NCBI RefSeq assembly: GCF_016654005.1
Contig: NZ_JAEPWN010000010.1
Coordinates: forward strand, 104,387 to 168,386
Length of the DNA stretch: 64,000 nucleotides
Origin: Brevundimonas nasdae
GTDB lineage: Bacteria > Pseudomonadota > Alphaproteobacteria > Caulobacterales > Caulobacteraceae
Direction: 5' to 3'
Part shown: in pieces, positions 48,805 through 58,147 of the stretch
Position numbering within the stretch: the stretch's first letter is position 1
Layout: every line of letters starts with the position of its first letter
Notes under the pieces: generated by a model
The model's database searches: none
What the model was told of the DNA's origin: nothing
Seen by the model: only the letters and a program-made list of their open reading frames with translations
Program-made: the position numbers and the translations under genes

Positions 48805-49168
48805 GCCTTTTAGCCCTCGTCGCTCCACGCGAAAATGCTGTGCCGCATTTTTGCTTAAGCTCGACGGCATCGGTGGATATGTGTGAAAATTGCACGCGCT
48901 GCTTATAACGTGCGAAATAATAAGAAAATATACTACATATTTCTGAATAGTTAGCAAAAATTTCCAATTTTTAAGAAAATTCATCACCTCCTGTTATCTC
49001 CAAGCGTCGCCAATCTGTGTTTTTTTTGTAACATTTCATCGTTCGCTTAGTCCAATTTGCGCCACAAAGGTTGCTTGATCCTCACATTCCAATAGACCGG
49101 CGTTATCAGGGGCGCGGGCTGTCCGCACAGTCTTTGGTTATTAATTCAACCTTGGATGGGGTCGAGGA
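48805..49168. other. AT-rich gene-free leader of the TonB-dependent receptor
   Basis: About 360 bases with markedly lower GC than the rest of the window, including a long T-run near 49020 and several A/T tracts. No convincing frame was found. It presumably contains the promoter and untranslated leader of the receptor gene, but no element can be placed with confidence. Confidence 0.5.
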
Positions 49169-52100
49169 ATGCTTTTCAAACGCAAATATCTTTTTAGCAC
49201 GACGGTGCTCGCTGGCTTGATTGCCGTTTCGGCTCCTGCATTTGCTCAGTCCAGCAGGGCTAAGGCGCCGGTGGATGGTGATGCTGATGAGGTGGGTGAG
49301 ATCGTTGTCACGGGGTCGCGTATCGCCCGCCCTAACCAGGAATCACCGACGCAGGTCCAGGTCGTAACGGCCCAAAACATCGCCGTCACGGGCGAGGTCA
49401 ATCTGGGTGAAATTCTGCGGACCCTTCCCGCTGCGGGCGTGTCGTCGTTGACGCCTACCAACTCTAATTTCTATACTCAAGGTAATGGTGTCGCAACCGT
49501 GGAGTTGCGCAATCTCGGTGAAGACCGAACACTCGTTCTGGTCAACGGTCGCCGATTTGTTGCTGGTTTGCCGGGCTCGCAAATCGTCGATTTCAACAGC
49601 TTGCCGACTGAATTTGTGGACCGTGTCGACGTTGTGACGGGCGGAGCATCGTCCATCTATGGATCGGACGCACTGGCCGGCGTTATAAATATCATCACGG
49701 ACAGAAATTACGACGGCTTCGAGATGTTCGGCCAATACGGCATCACGGACCGAGGAGACCGCGAAACCTTTAAGATCGGCACCAAGTTTGGTTCGAACTT
49801 TGCGGATGATCGCGGCAACTTCGTGGGGACATTGTCCTACCAGGACAACAAGGCTGTCTTCGCCAAGGATCGTGGTGACCGCGACATGGCGGTGGATGGT
49901 ATAAACGGGCTAAATGTTGGGGGCACGTTCGGGGAAACGGTCTACTTCTTTGGTTCAAGCTTCATCCCTAGGGGGGTGGCCATCCTCCCGGGTATCGGCC
50001 TGAATAACACCAACGTCGTTTATGAGCCGACAACAGGCGCGGCCAGACCGTATGCTGCAGGCACGGACGGCTTCAATCGCCAAGCAGAGCGTCTGCTTTA
50101 TGTCCCGAACTCCGCGCTGCAATTTTCGGGACAGGCAATTTACAAGTTTAACGACGACAATCGTTTCTTCTTGGAAGGGTCTTATTTCCGGGGCTCCACC
50201 AAGAGCGACATTGAATCGAGCCCTGTCAGCGGGGCGGATATTTTCCGCGACGCACAAGACATTGGGTTGAATCCACAATGTTCGGCAGCGAATGGCTGTC
50301 TTTATGGCATTCCCCTGCTCAGCGCGATCGTGCCTGAATCAATCCGAAATCAAGTTCGTGCGCGGACGCCTGGTTTGACTGATGCGCAACGTGTGGTCGG
50401 CTTCCAGCGCCGGATGACCGAATTCGGCAACCGACAGAACGAAGCGACACGTGACCTGTTCCGTGTGGTTGCCGGCTTGGAAGGCGAGCTTCCTGGCTCA
50501 ATGAACCTGAAGTATGAAGTCAGCGGTAACTGGGGCCGGAGCTCGGAACAACAAATCACCACGGGCGGCATCCTTAAGGATCGCTTGATTAACGTGTTGG
50601 ATGTTGTGGATACGGGCGGAGGCGTTCTTGCTTGCCGTAACATCGCTGAGCGAGCTCGCGGCTGCACACCGTTCCGTATTTTTGAGGAAGGTGGCGCATC
50701 ACAGGGCGTCGTTGACTACATTGCGGTGCAGAACTCGTTCGACTCCTTTGTGGACCAGAAGGTTCTGAACGGTAACATCCGTGGCGACCTGGTGAATCTG
50801 CCCGCAGGCACCATGAAGTTTTCTTTCGGCGGTGAATACCGCCGCGAAGAGTCTCGCAACACTCCGGACGCCACGCTGCAGCAAGGTTTGGCCTCTGGTA
50901 ACGTGGCCCCTGAAACCAGAGGATCATTCAATGTGATCGAAGGTTTTGGTGAGCTGTATATTCCCTTGCTGGCGAATCTTCCGTTTGCACATCAACTGGA
51001 TTTGAACTTGTCTGGGCGGTTGTCGGATTATTCGACGATCGGGAATACAAGCGCTTGGGCCGCGTCGTTAGAGTATATGCCTACGGATTGGCTGAAGCTG
51101 CGTTCGCAATATTCGGTCGCAGTGCGTGCGCCGAATATTAGTGAGTTGTATTCTGGGCGTTCTCAGACGTTCCCAACTACGGCGGACCCTTGCCGCGGTC
51201 TGACGGTCACTCAAGGTAAGGCGGCATTCTACAACACGCGCCAGAACATCGCCAATCCTGCGGCAGTTGCGGCTAGCGGCATCAATGCCGCCACTATCGA
51301 CAGTGACAATGCACGGGCATGTTTGGCTGATCCGACATTGGCGGCGCGTGTCGCGCGTGATGGCGTCTTCTCCCAGACTCAAGCAGAAGCGCAAGGTACG
51401 GGCGGCTTCAACAGCGGCAACGCGAACCTGAAACAAGAGAAGAGCACCAGCATCACCGGTGGAGTTCTGTTCAATGCCAAATGGTATGATTGGTTGACGC
51501 CATTCTCGATTTCGGTTGATTACTTCAACATCGAGATTGACGACATCATCGCAAACCTGGCGCGCGGGACCAGCCTGAACGAGTGCTATGTCAACAGTGG
51601 CGGTGTCTACGACGCCAGCAGCCCGTTCTGTCAGTCGGTAGTTCGTTACGCCACGGGCACGGCGCAAGTCGGCGCGATGCGTGAACTGAACTCGCAAACT
51701 CAGAATCTTGGCACCTTCAAGACGAGCGGTTTCGATGTCATGGCCAGCTATGTCTTCAGCCTGGATAACTTCCCGGGAACAAGGGACTGGAACGGAAACT
51801 GGGGCACCCTGACAGCAAGCTTGTCGTATCAACGTCTTGAAGAATATAAGCAGTCAGCCTTGCCTGGTGGCGAACTGGTCGAATCTTCGGGTATGACTGG
51901 GACGTCAAAGAACAAGGCTCAGCTCGATCTTCTGTATCGACGGGACGCTTTGACAGTGTCGTGGCAGACTCAGTTCGTCGGTAAGAGCTGCTTTGATCAG
52001 CTTGACCCCTGCAACAACTACGATGAGGACGGTCGAATTCCTCTGACGACCTTCTCTGATCTGCAAGTTCGTTACGCGGTGACGCCGAAGGCTACCGTTT

Positions 52101-52240
52101 TCGTCGGCGTGGACAACATCTTCGATAAGTATGTGTACATTGGCCAAGGTTGGGGTCAGCCCACTGGTTGGACCACCCAGCCGGACGTATATGACGGCTT
52201 GGGGCGTCGCTACGTCGTTGGCGCTCGCGTTAGCTTCTGA
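49169..52240 (+). CDS. TonB-dependent outer-membrane receptor
   Basis: Large (1023 aa) TonB-dependent transporter. Residues 1-26 are a signal peptide (APAFAQ); a TonB box-like VGEIVVTGSR (about 43-52) is followed by the plug domain (EILRTLPAAGV, RTLVLVNGRRF, IYGSDALAGVINIITDRN), and a long beta-barrel ends in VVGARVSF with terminal Phe. Cysteine pairs in extracellular loops are notable. The substrate cannot be told; large receptors of this kind in Caulobacterales often import plant glycans. Codon usage is less GC-biased than in neighbours. It lies between ftsA and ftsZ with hairpin terminators on both sides, so it is probably an independent unit. Confidence 0.93.
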   Translation: MLFKRKYLFSTTVLAGLIAVSAPAFAQSSRAKAPVDGDADEVGEIVVTGSRIARPNQESPTQVQVVTAQNIAVTGEVNLGEILRTLPAAGVSSLTPTNSNFYTQGNGVATVELRNLGEDRTLVLVNGRRFVAGLPGSQIVDFNSLPTEFVDRVDVVTGGASSIYGSDALAGVINIITDRNYDGFEMFGQYGITDRGDRETFKIGTKFGSNFADDRGNFVGTLSYQDNKAVFAKDRGDRDMAVDGINGLNVGGTFGETVYFFGSSFIPRGVAILPGIGLNNTNVVYEPTTGAARPYAAGTDGFNRQAERLLYVPNSALQFSGQAIYKFNDDNRFFLEGSYFRGSTKSDIESSPVSGADIFRDAQDIGLNPQCSAANGCLYGIPLLSAIVPESIRNQVRARTPGLTDAQRVVGFQRRMTEFGNRQNEATRDLFRVVAGLEGELPGSMNLKYEVSGNWGRSSEQQITTGGILKDRLINVLDVVDTGGGVLACRNIAERARGCTPFRIFEEGGASQGVVDYIAVQNSFDSFVDQKVLNGNIRGDLVNLPAGTMKFSFGGEYRREESRNTPDATLQQGLASGNVAPETRGSFNVIEGFGELYIPLLANLPFAHQLDLNLSGRLSDYSTIGNTSAWAASLEYMPTDWLKLRSQYSVAVRAPNISELYSGRSQTFPTTADPCRGLTVTQGKAAFYNTRQNIANPAAVAASGINAATIDSDNARACLADPTLAARVARDGVFSQTQAEAQGTGGFNSGNANLKQEKSTSITGGVLFNAKWYDWLTPFSISVDYFNIEIDDIIANLARGTSLNECYVNSGGVYDASSPFCQSVVRYATGTAQVGAMRELNSQTQNLGTFKTSGFDVMASYVFSLDNFPGTRDWNGNWGTLTASLSYQRLEEYKQSALPGGELVESSGMTGTSKNKAQLDLLYRRDALTVSWQTQFVGKSCFDQLDPCNNYDEDGRIPLTTFSDLQVRYAVTPKATVFVGVDNIFDKYVYIGQGWGQPTGWTTQPDVYDGLGRRYVVGARVSF

Positions 52241-52267
52241 TCTGACTGGTTCTTAAGCTTGCAAGAT

Positions 52268-52304
52268 GGCGGGGCGGGGGATTCCCTCCCCCCGCTATTT
52301 TGTT
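52268..52304 (+). terminator. Terminator after the TonB-dependent receptor
   Basis: G-rich and C-rich arms fold into an imperfect 12-13-bp stem with a short loop, followed by TATTTTGTTG. It starts about 28 bases after the receptor stop codon. Confidence 0.75.
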
Positions 52305-52390
52305 GTGGGCTGACTTAACGGCCGCGCTACGCATCAGACTGTAAGTTCGACGATCTTGGTTATATCTAAAAGCTGTCTGGTAAATGACGC

Positions 52391-52466
52391 GACTCATATT
52401 ATCGCCGTAACCTTCTCTTAACCCTCATGGGCGCAATCCTTAACGCGCTCATAACCAATGTGATTC
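52391..52466 (+). promoter_or_regulatory. ftsZ control region: two CtrA-like boxes and two GANTC sites
   Basis: GTAA-N7-TTAA at 52407-52421 and TTAA-N7-ATAA at 52440-52454, each one mismatch from the CtrA consensus, bracketed by GACTC (52391-52395) and GATTC (52462-52466). In Caulobacter the ftsZ promoter is repressed by CtrA and activated through GANTC methylation by CcrM; the layout here fits that model. Confidence 0.7.
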
Positions 52467-52521
52467 GGCGGGGTAGTCGCATTGGAGTGCAGGGGCAGGG
52501 TCGCAAGGTCGGAAAACAGAT

Positions 52522-54087
52522 ATGTCGCTTTCATTGGTCAAGCCGCAGAACACTGAACTGAAGCCCCGCATCGTCGTGTTCGGCGTTGGCGGCGCCGGCG
52601 GGAACGCCGTGAACAACATGATCGACGCCGGCCTTGAAGGGGTCGAGTTCGTCGTCGCAAACACGGATGCGCAGCATCTGTCGTTCGCCAAGACCGACCG
52701 TCGCATCCAACTGGGCGAAACCATCACCCAAGGCCTGGGCGCAGGCGCCCATCCTGAGGTCGGCATGAACGCCGCCGAGGAGTCCGCTGACGAGATCCAC
52801 GCGCACCTGGAAGGCGCGCACATGGTCTTCATCACCTGCGGCATGGGCGGCGGCACCGGCACGGGCGCAGCGCCCGTCATCGCCAAGTGCGCGCGTGATC
52901 GCGGCATCCTGACCGTCGGCGTCGTGACCAAGCCCTTCACCTTCGAAGGCCGTCACCGCATGCGCCTGGCGGACTCGGGCGTCGCCGAGCTGCAGCGTTA
53001 TGTCGACACCCTGATCGTCATTCCGAACCAGAACCTGTTCCGCGTCGCCAACGAGCGCACGACCTTCGCGGACGCCTTCGGCATGGCCGACCAGGTGCTG
53101 CACTCGGGCGTGCGTTCGATCACCGACCTGATGATCCTGCCGGGCCTGATCAACCTCGACTTCGCCGACGTCCGCGCCGTCATGTCCGAAATGGGCAAGG
53201 CGATGATGGGCACGGGCGAGGCCACGGGCGACGACCGCGCCCTCCTGGCGGCTCAGAACGCCATCGCTAACCCGCTGCTGGACGAGACCTCGCTGAAGGG
53301 CGCCAAGGCCGTGCTGGTGAACATCACCGGCGGTCTGGACATGACCCTGCTGGAAGTCGACGAGGCCGCCAACGCCATCTCGGCCGAAGTCGACGGCGAC
53401 GCCAACATCATCTTCGGCGCGGCATTCGATCCCGCCCTGGAAGGCAAGATCCGCGTGTCGGTCGTGGCGACCGGCATGGACGAGGGCGAGATCAAACGCG
53501 TCGATCCGGTTGCCCCGTCCGCGCCGTTGGCCAGCCATGAAGCGCGCCGTTCGGCGGGTGGTCTGTATGGCACGCAGGCACCGCGCGCCCCCGAGCCGAC
53601 CCGTGACGTCTATCGCGAGCCGACCCGCGCCGAGGCCCCCCGCGCGCCTGAACCCCGCATCGAGGCGGCTCCGGTCGTTCCGACCTTCATGGCGCCGCCC
53701 GCGCGCGAGCCCGAGCCCCGCCCTGAACCCGTGATCCGCGTCGCCGAGGCACCGCGTAATCTGGAGCCGATCGTCGATCCCTGGGTCGAGGAATATGAGA
53801 CCCGCGCTCCGGCGGCCCGTGCCCCGGAACCGCAGCCCGATCTGTACTCGCGCGCGCCGCAGCAACCGGCCATCGAAGATGACTACGATGATCGTGATCA
53901 CCGTCGCAGCGGCTGGAGCCTGTTCGGCCGCGGCAAACGCACTCAGCCGCAGCCGGAGCCGACCTATGGCCGCGGTGCGCCGCAGATGCGCCAGACCAGC
54001 CAACCTTCGCACCAGCCCGAGCAGGAAATGGGTCAGGCCGACGACGACCTGGAGATTCCTTCATTTCTCCGCCGACTGGCCAACTAG
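52522..54087 (+). CDS. ftsZ: Cell division protein FtsZ
   Basis: Tubulin-like GTPase that forms the Z ring. It is 521 aa. The GTPase core spans about 1-320 with [15 protein letters not shown], the tubulin signature GGGTGTG (109-115), [18 protein letters not shown], and the T7 region near [17 protein letters not shown] long disordered Pro/Arg/Glu-rich linker (about 325-500) precedes the conserved C-terminal peptide [12 protein letters not shown], which binds FtsA and other partners. Such a long linker is typical of Caulobacterales. It has its own promoter region and a strong terminator. Confidence 0.97.
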   Translation: MSLSLVKPQNTELKPRIVVFGVGGAGGNAVNNMIDAGLEGVEFVVANTDAQHLSFAKTDRRIQLGETITQGLGAGAHPEVGMNAAEESADEIHAHLEGAHMVFITCGMGGGTGTGAAPVIAKCARDRGILTVGVVTKPFTFEGRHRMRLADSGVAELQRYVDTLIVIPNQNLFRVANERTTFADAFGMADQVLHSGVRSITDLMILPGLINLDFADVRAVMSEMGKAMMGTGEATGDDRALLAAQNAIANPLLDETSLKGAKAVLVNITGGLDMTLLEVDEAANAISAEVDGDANIIFGAAFDPALEGKIRVSVVATGMDEGEIKRVDPVAPSAPLASHEARRSAGGLYGTQAPRAPEPTRDVYREPTRAEAPRAPEPRIEAAPVVPTFMAPPAREPEPRPEPVIRVAEAPRNLEPIVDPWVEEYETRAPAARAPEPQPDLYSRAPQQPAIEDDYDDRDHRRSGWSLFGRGKRTQPQPEPTYGRGAPQMRQTSQPSHQPEQEMGQADDDLEIPSFLRRLAN

Positions 54088-54108
54088 GCGCTAAGCCCTG
54101 AAACAATG

Positions 54109-54147
54109 AACGCCCCGGAGCCTCGCGCTCCGGGGCGTTCTGCCTTT
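54109..54147 (+). terminator. Terminator after ftsZ
   Basis: Perfect 12-bp stem (54109-54120 with 54128-54139) around a seven-base loop, followed after a few bases by TTT. It separates ftsZ from lpxC. Confidence 0.82.
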
Positions 54148-54154
54148 AGGGGCC

Positions 54155-54171
54155 TGTTTCGTATCGAAACA
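54155..54171. promoter_or_regulatory. Perfect 7-3-7 palindrome upstream of lpxC
   Basis: TGTTTCG-TAT-CGAAACA, an exact dyad with a three-base centre, located about 100 bases upstream of lpxC and just after the ftsZ terminator. It is a good candidate binding site for a dimeric repressor; the regulator is unknown. Confidence 0.45.
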
Positions 54172-54270
54172 ATCCGAAACCCGACTTTCATTTCGTGCTT
54201 GCAGCCCTGCCGCTAAATGGAGCGCAGGTCGCAATCCGCACGCAGCGGTGCGCGCAGTTAAGAAGCGAGT

Positions 54271-55176
54271 TTGAGTTTGTCGTTCAGACAAGATCACCAC
54301 GAACGCACCATCATCGCGCCGGCCATCATCGCCGGCGTCGGGGTGCACACCGGCCGCCGGGTGCGGCTGGCGGTTCGTCCTGCGCCTACGGGCACGGGCA
54401 TCGTCTTCGTGCGCACGGATGTCACCGACCGCGACAACCGCATCCCCGTTTCGGGCGAGGCCGTGGTGGATGCGCGCCTGAACACCATGATCGAGAATGC
54501 GGCGGGCGTCCGCCTGTCGACCATCGAACATTTGATGGCCGCCTTCTGCGCCCTGGGCGTATCCAACGCCGTGGTCGAGGTGGATGGACCGGAGCTGCCG
54601 ATCCTGGACGGTTCGGCGCTGGAGTTCGTCAAGCTGCTGGACCGCGCGGGTTTCCGTCCGCAGCCCCAGCCGCAGCGCTACATCGAGATTCTGGAGACGG
54701 TTCACGTCACCGAAGGCGACAAGCACGCCGCCCTGATGCCGTGCGACCGTTATGAAATGCGGTTCGAGATCGACTTTCCGTCGGCGGCGATCGGCAATCA
54801 GGTCGTCGACTTCGTCGTGGATGAGCCGACCTTCCGCCAAGAGATCATGGCTTGCCGCACCTTTGGGTTCGCCCATGAGGTCGAGGCGCTGCGTCAGGCG
54901 GGTCTGGCGCGCGGCGGTTCGCTGGAGAACGCCGTGGTCATCGACGGCGACGAAATCCTGAACCCCGGCGGCCTGCGCATGGAGCGCGAGTTCGTTCGGC
55001 ACAAGGCGCTGGACGCCATCGGCGACCTGTACGTGCTGGGCGCGCCGCTGCTGGGCCGTTACGAAGGCTACAAGGCGGGTCACGCCCTGAACAACAAGCT
55101 GGTCCGCGCGCTGCTGGCGGCGCCTCATGCCTGGCGGGTGATCACCCGCGTGCCGGAACTGGCCGAAGCAGGCTGA
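54271..55176 (+). CDS. lpxC: UDP-3-O-acyl-N-acetylglucosamine deacetylase
   Basis: Zinc enzyme that commits to lipid A synthesis. It is 301 aa: IAGVGVHTGRRVRLAV, the zinc motif LSTIEHLMAAFCALG, LPILDGSALEFVKLL, RTFGFAHEVEAL, the second motif FVRHKALDAIGDLYVLG (His and Asp ligands) and GYKAGHALNNKLVRAL. No ATG fits the N-terminus: TTG at 54271 is used here, and TTG at 54277 is equally possible. Placement right after ftsZ is common in dcw clusters. Confidence 0.95.
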   Translation: MSLSFRQDHHERTIIAPAIIAGVGVHTGRRVRLAVRPAPTGTGIVFVRTDVTDRDNRIPVSGEAVVDARLNTMIENAAGVRLSTIEHLMAAFCALGVSNAVVEVDGPELPILDGSALEFVKLLDRAGFRPQPQPQRYIEILETVHVTEGDKHAALMPCDRYEMRFEIDFPSAAIGNQVVDFVVDEPTFRQEIMACRTFGFAHEVEALRQAGLARGGSLENAVVIDGDEILNPGGLRMEREFVRHKALDAIGDLYVLGAPLLGRYEGYKAGHALNNKLVRALLAAPHAWRVITRVPELAEAG

Positions 55177-55221
55177 CCGGCTTCTCCCGGCCGGACGGGC
55201 GGGGGCGTTCTGTCGGTTGCG

Positions 55222-55992
55222 CTAAACCCCGATCACGCTGATCAGGCGTCCGAAATCTTGTTCTCCGCGCTGGAAGGCGCGGCGGTTGGAGAAGAACCGG
55301 GCTTCGTCGGCGCAGGTGTCGTGGCCGGTCCAGACGGCCTGGCCGACGCTTGCCTGCTGCAGGCGCCACAGGACGAAGCCGGGCAGGTCGAACTGGCGTT
55401 TGTCGGGCGCGACGCCAGGGTGGAAAAAGCGTTCGCTGCCCCGGTCGTGATGGGCGAAACGTTCTTCGAAATCGACGCCCACCTCATAGCTGGCCTGGGC
55501 GATGCACGGGCCGACGACGGCGAGGATGCGGCGCGGATCGGCACCCAGGGCCTCCATCGCCGCGACGGCGGAGTGAACGACGCCGCCCAGGGCGCCCTTC
55601 CATCCGGCATGGACGGCGGACACGATGCGGGTCTCGGGATCGGCCATCAGGATCGGGGCGCAGTCGGCGGTCAGCACCGAGCACAGCAGGCCGGGATTGG
55701 CGGTGACGACGGCGTCGCCTTCTGGTCGGTCGCCATGCCAGGGACCGTCAGCGACGCGCGCGACGGCGGAATGGATCTGGTAGCAGCCGTTCAGGTGGTC
55801 GGCGTCTGCGCCCATTGATTCTGCGACCCGGCGACGGTTCTCGGCGACGGCGGCGGGGTCGTCTTTTGAGCCGACGCCAGCGTTCAGCCCCTCATAGATG
55901 CCGGTGGAGACGCCGCCCGCGCGGGTGAAGAAGCCGTGCTTGACGCCAGCGGCGGTCAGCAGCGGATGGGTGATGGGGGCAAGGTCGGTCAT
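55222..55992 (-). CDS. pgeF: Peptidoglycan editing factor PgeF / LACC1 (YfiH) family protein
   Basis: Zinc-dependent multicopper-oxidase-fold protein; family members act on purine nucleosides and, in E. coli, prevent mis-incorporation of L-Ser in peptidoglycan. It is 256 aa with GFFTRAGGVSTGIYEGLN, LTADCAPILMAD (Cys ligand), SAVHAGWKGALGG (His ligand) and VGPCIAQASYEVG. It lies 9 bases after the MidA-like gene in a leftward run lgt-midA-pgeF. Confidence 0.9.
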   Translation of the reverse strand: MTDLAPITHPLLTAAGVKHGFFTRAGGVSTGIYEGLNAGVGSKDDPAAVAENRRRVAESMGADADHLNGCYQIHSAVARVADGPWHGDRPEGDAVVTANPGLLCSVLTADCAPILMADPETRIVSAVHAGWKGALGGVVHSAVAAMEALGADPRRILAVVGPCIAQASYEVGVDFEERFAHHDRGSERFFHPGVAPDKRQFDLPGFVLWRLQQASVGQAVWTGHDTCADEARFFSNRRAFQRGEQDFGRLISVIGV

Positions 55993-56001
55993 GGTCGTCT
56001 T

Positions 56002-57093
56002 CTACTCGGCATCCCATCCCGGTACGATCAGCGATCGGGGCGAGAAGATCGCGGCAGCCTTGAACAGGCGTCCCATCTGGTCGTCGGCGGTCAGGCGGTT
56101 CAGTTGGCGGTCGATGACGGGCGCCGCGTCGGGCCGTCCCGACTTCAAGCGTTCAGCGCGGGCTTCGATCCCCAGACGTCGCAGAAACTCGCCCTGGGGC
56201 AGGCAGCCCGTGACGTCGGCGCCGGTACGCAGCGCGGCCTCCAGCACCAGGGGGAAGTCGGCCCATTGGGTCAGGTCGGCCTCGCCCGGATTGTCCAGCG
56301 GCGACACCTTCTGGTGGCGACGCAGGGCCTGAAGCGTATCGCCCGCCTCTGGCCGCGCACGGCCATAGTCGATCAGCAGGGCGGCGCCCGAGGCGGCCTT
56401 CATCAAGAGGCCCAGATCGCGGCCGAAGACGGGCTGCTGCTCCGAAATCTCGAACACCTGGCCGGGTTCGATGTCGAAGGACGGCTTGTCAAAACCGCCA
56501 GAGATGGCGGTCAGGCCGAAGGTCAGGTCGTTGTCGTCTGTGACGCCGATGCGCCGCTCGGCCCAGCCGCCCTCCGTGCGGACGAACTGACGTGCGGGCA
56601 TGCAGTCCAGCACCTCGTTGGCGATCAGGATGACCGGCGCGTCGGTCTCGATCCGCGTCAGGTCACGCACCCAGCGCGGCGACAGATCAGCGCCCGCCAG
56701 AGCCCGGGCCTGCAAGTCTCGCAAGGGGGCGCTGGGCTCGATCAGGATCAGGTCGCAGGCTTCCAGGAAGCCCGGCGCCAGGCGCGCGGCCCGCAGGGCG
56801 TCGCTGATGAGCGTGCCGTCGCCGGGACCGACTTCGACCAGACGGAACCGCTCGGGCGCGCCCAGGCGATGCCAGGTCTCGACCGCCCACAGGCCGATCA
56901 GTTCGCCGAACATCTGGCTGACCAGAGGGGCGGTGATGAAGTCACCGCGTTCGCCCAGCGATGGGCGCGAGGCGTAGTAGCCGCCTCTGGGGTCATGCAG
57001 GCAGCGGGTGACGTAGTCGGCGACCGTCATGGGCCCGGTCAGGGCGATCTCTCGCGCCAACCGGGACTTCAGGGTTTCGACCGGCGCGCTCAT
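56002..57093 (-). CDS. MidA/NDUFAF7-family SAM-dependent methyltransferase (DUF185)
   Basis: Protein-arginine methyltransferase-like family; the mitochondrial member NDUFAF7 methylates a complex I subunit. It is 363 aa with MTVADYVTRCLHDPRGGYY, RGDFITAPLVSQMFGELIG, the SAM loop LVEVGPGDGTLISDAL and ANEVLDCMPARQFV. Its ATG overlaps the lgt stop by four bases, and pgeF follows. The substrate in bacteria is inferred only. Confidence 0.9.
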   Translation of the reverse strand: MSAPVETLKSRLAREIALTGPMTVADYVTRCLHDPRGGYYASRPSLGERGDFITAPLVSQMFGELIGLWAVETWHRLGAPERFRLVEVGPGDGTLISDALRAARLAPGFLEACDLILIEPSAPLRDLQARALAGADLSPRWVRDLTRIETDAPVILIANEVLDCMPARQFVRTEGGWAERRIGVTDDNDLTFGLTAISGGFDKPSFDIEPGQVFEISEQQPVFGRDLGLLMKAASGAALLIDYGRARPEAGDTLQALRRHQKVSPLDNPGEADLTQWADFPLVLEAALRTGADVTGCLPQGEFLRRLGIEARAERLKSGRPDAAPVIDRQLNRLTADDQMGRLFKAAAIFSPRSLIVPGWDAE

Positions 57094-57959
57094 GCTGCGG
57101 CGGGCGAGCGGTTCCAGGCCCGCCAGATCAGCCAGCCGCCGACCAGGATCATCGGGATCGACAGCATCATGCCCATGGTCAGGCCGAGCGGGAAGTGGGG
57201 CATGCCGTAGTCAGGCTCGCGCACATTCTCCAGTGCGGCGCGGCAGATGCCGTAACCGACGAGGAACAGGCCGGTGATATAGCCCGGCTTCTGCAGCAGC
57301 TTGAACTTCCAGATCGCCAGCGACAGGACCGAGAACAGCAGCAGGCCTTCCAGTCCGGCTTCGTAAAGCTGGCTGGGGTGACGCGGGACGTCGCCGGCGG
57401 GGCAGAAGCCGTACATCTGTTCGATGCGGGCGTTGCAGAAGCGGATGGCCCAGGGAACGGTCGTCTCGCGACCCCACAACTCGCCATTGATGAAGTTGGC
57501 GATGCGGCCGAAGAACAGGCCCAGCGGCACGACGGGGGCGACCAGATCGCCCAGGCTGAGCATGTTTATCTTCTGACGGCGGGCGAAAAGGATGATGGCG
57601 ATGGCCACGCCCAGGAAGCCGCCGTGGAAGCTCATGCCGCCGGTCCAGAGTTGCAGCAGTTCGAACCGCTCGCCCAGGGTCTGGCCGGTGAACAGTTGGG
57701 CGAACATGACGGGCTTGTAGAAGAGGGCGTAGCCGAACCGGCCGCCCAGGATGATGCCCAGGGTGATCCACAGGACCAGATCATCCAGTTGGGTGTTGTT
57801 GACCGGCGGGCGGCCTGGCGCCCACAGGCTATCGCGGCGCGCCAGACGTGACGCGTACCACCAGCCGAGGACGATGCCCGCGACATAGGCCAGGGCGTAC
57901 CAGCGGATCGGCAACGGACCCAGATGGATCAGGACCGGGTCGAATTCGGGAAAAGGCAA
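57090..57959 (-). CDS. lgt: Prolipoprotein diacylglyceryl transferase
   Basis: Inner-membrane enzyme that adds diacylglycerol to the lipobox Cys of prolipoproteins. It is 289 aa with about seven membrane segments. Signatures are IRWYALAYVAGIVLGWWY, GGMSFHGGFLGVAIA, the catalytic GRIANFINGELWGR, and HPSQLYEAGLEGL. It is first in a leftward run with the MidA-like and pgeF genes. Confidence 0.95.
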   Translation of the reverse strand: MPFPEFDPVLIHLGPLPIRWYALAYVAGIVLGWWYASRLARRDSLWAPGRPPVNNTQLDDLVLWITLGIILGGRFGYALFYKPVMFAQLFTGQTLGERFELLQLWTGGMSFHGGFLGVAIAIILFARRQKINMLSLGDLVAPVVPLGLFFGRIANFINGELWGRETTVPWAIRFCNARIEQMYGFCPAGDVPRHPSQLYEAGLEGLLLFSVLSLAIWKFKLLQKPGYITGLFLVGYGICRAALENVREPDYGMPHFPLGLTMGMMLSIPMILVGGWLIWRAWNRSPAAA

Positions 57960-58147
57960 GGTGGGGATCCTCGTCGGTTCAGTCTTGGAAGCTTTAGCAA
58001 GCGACGGCGCCTGCGTCGCCTGTGAAGGAGATATGGCAGTGATGGGTGAACACGACGCCTTGATGGCGCCTCCGAAGCAGCAGAAAGAAAGGTTTCGTTC
58101 ACCCTATTGGGTCAGATTTCGTTAACGACGTCAGGTCGGAGCCCGCC

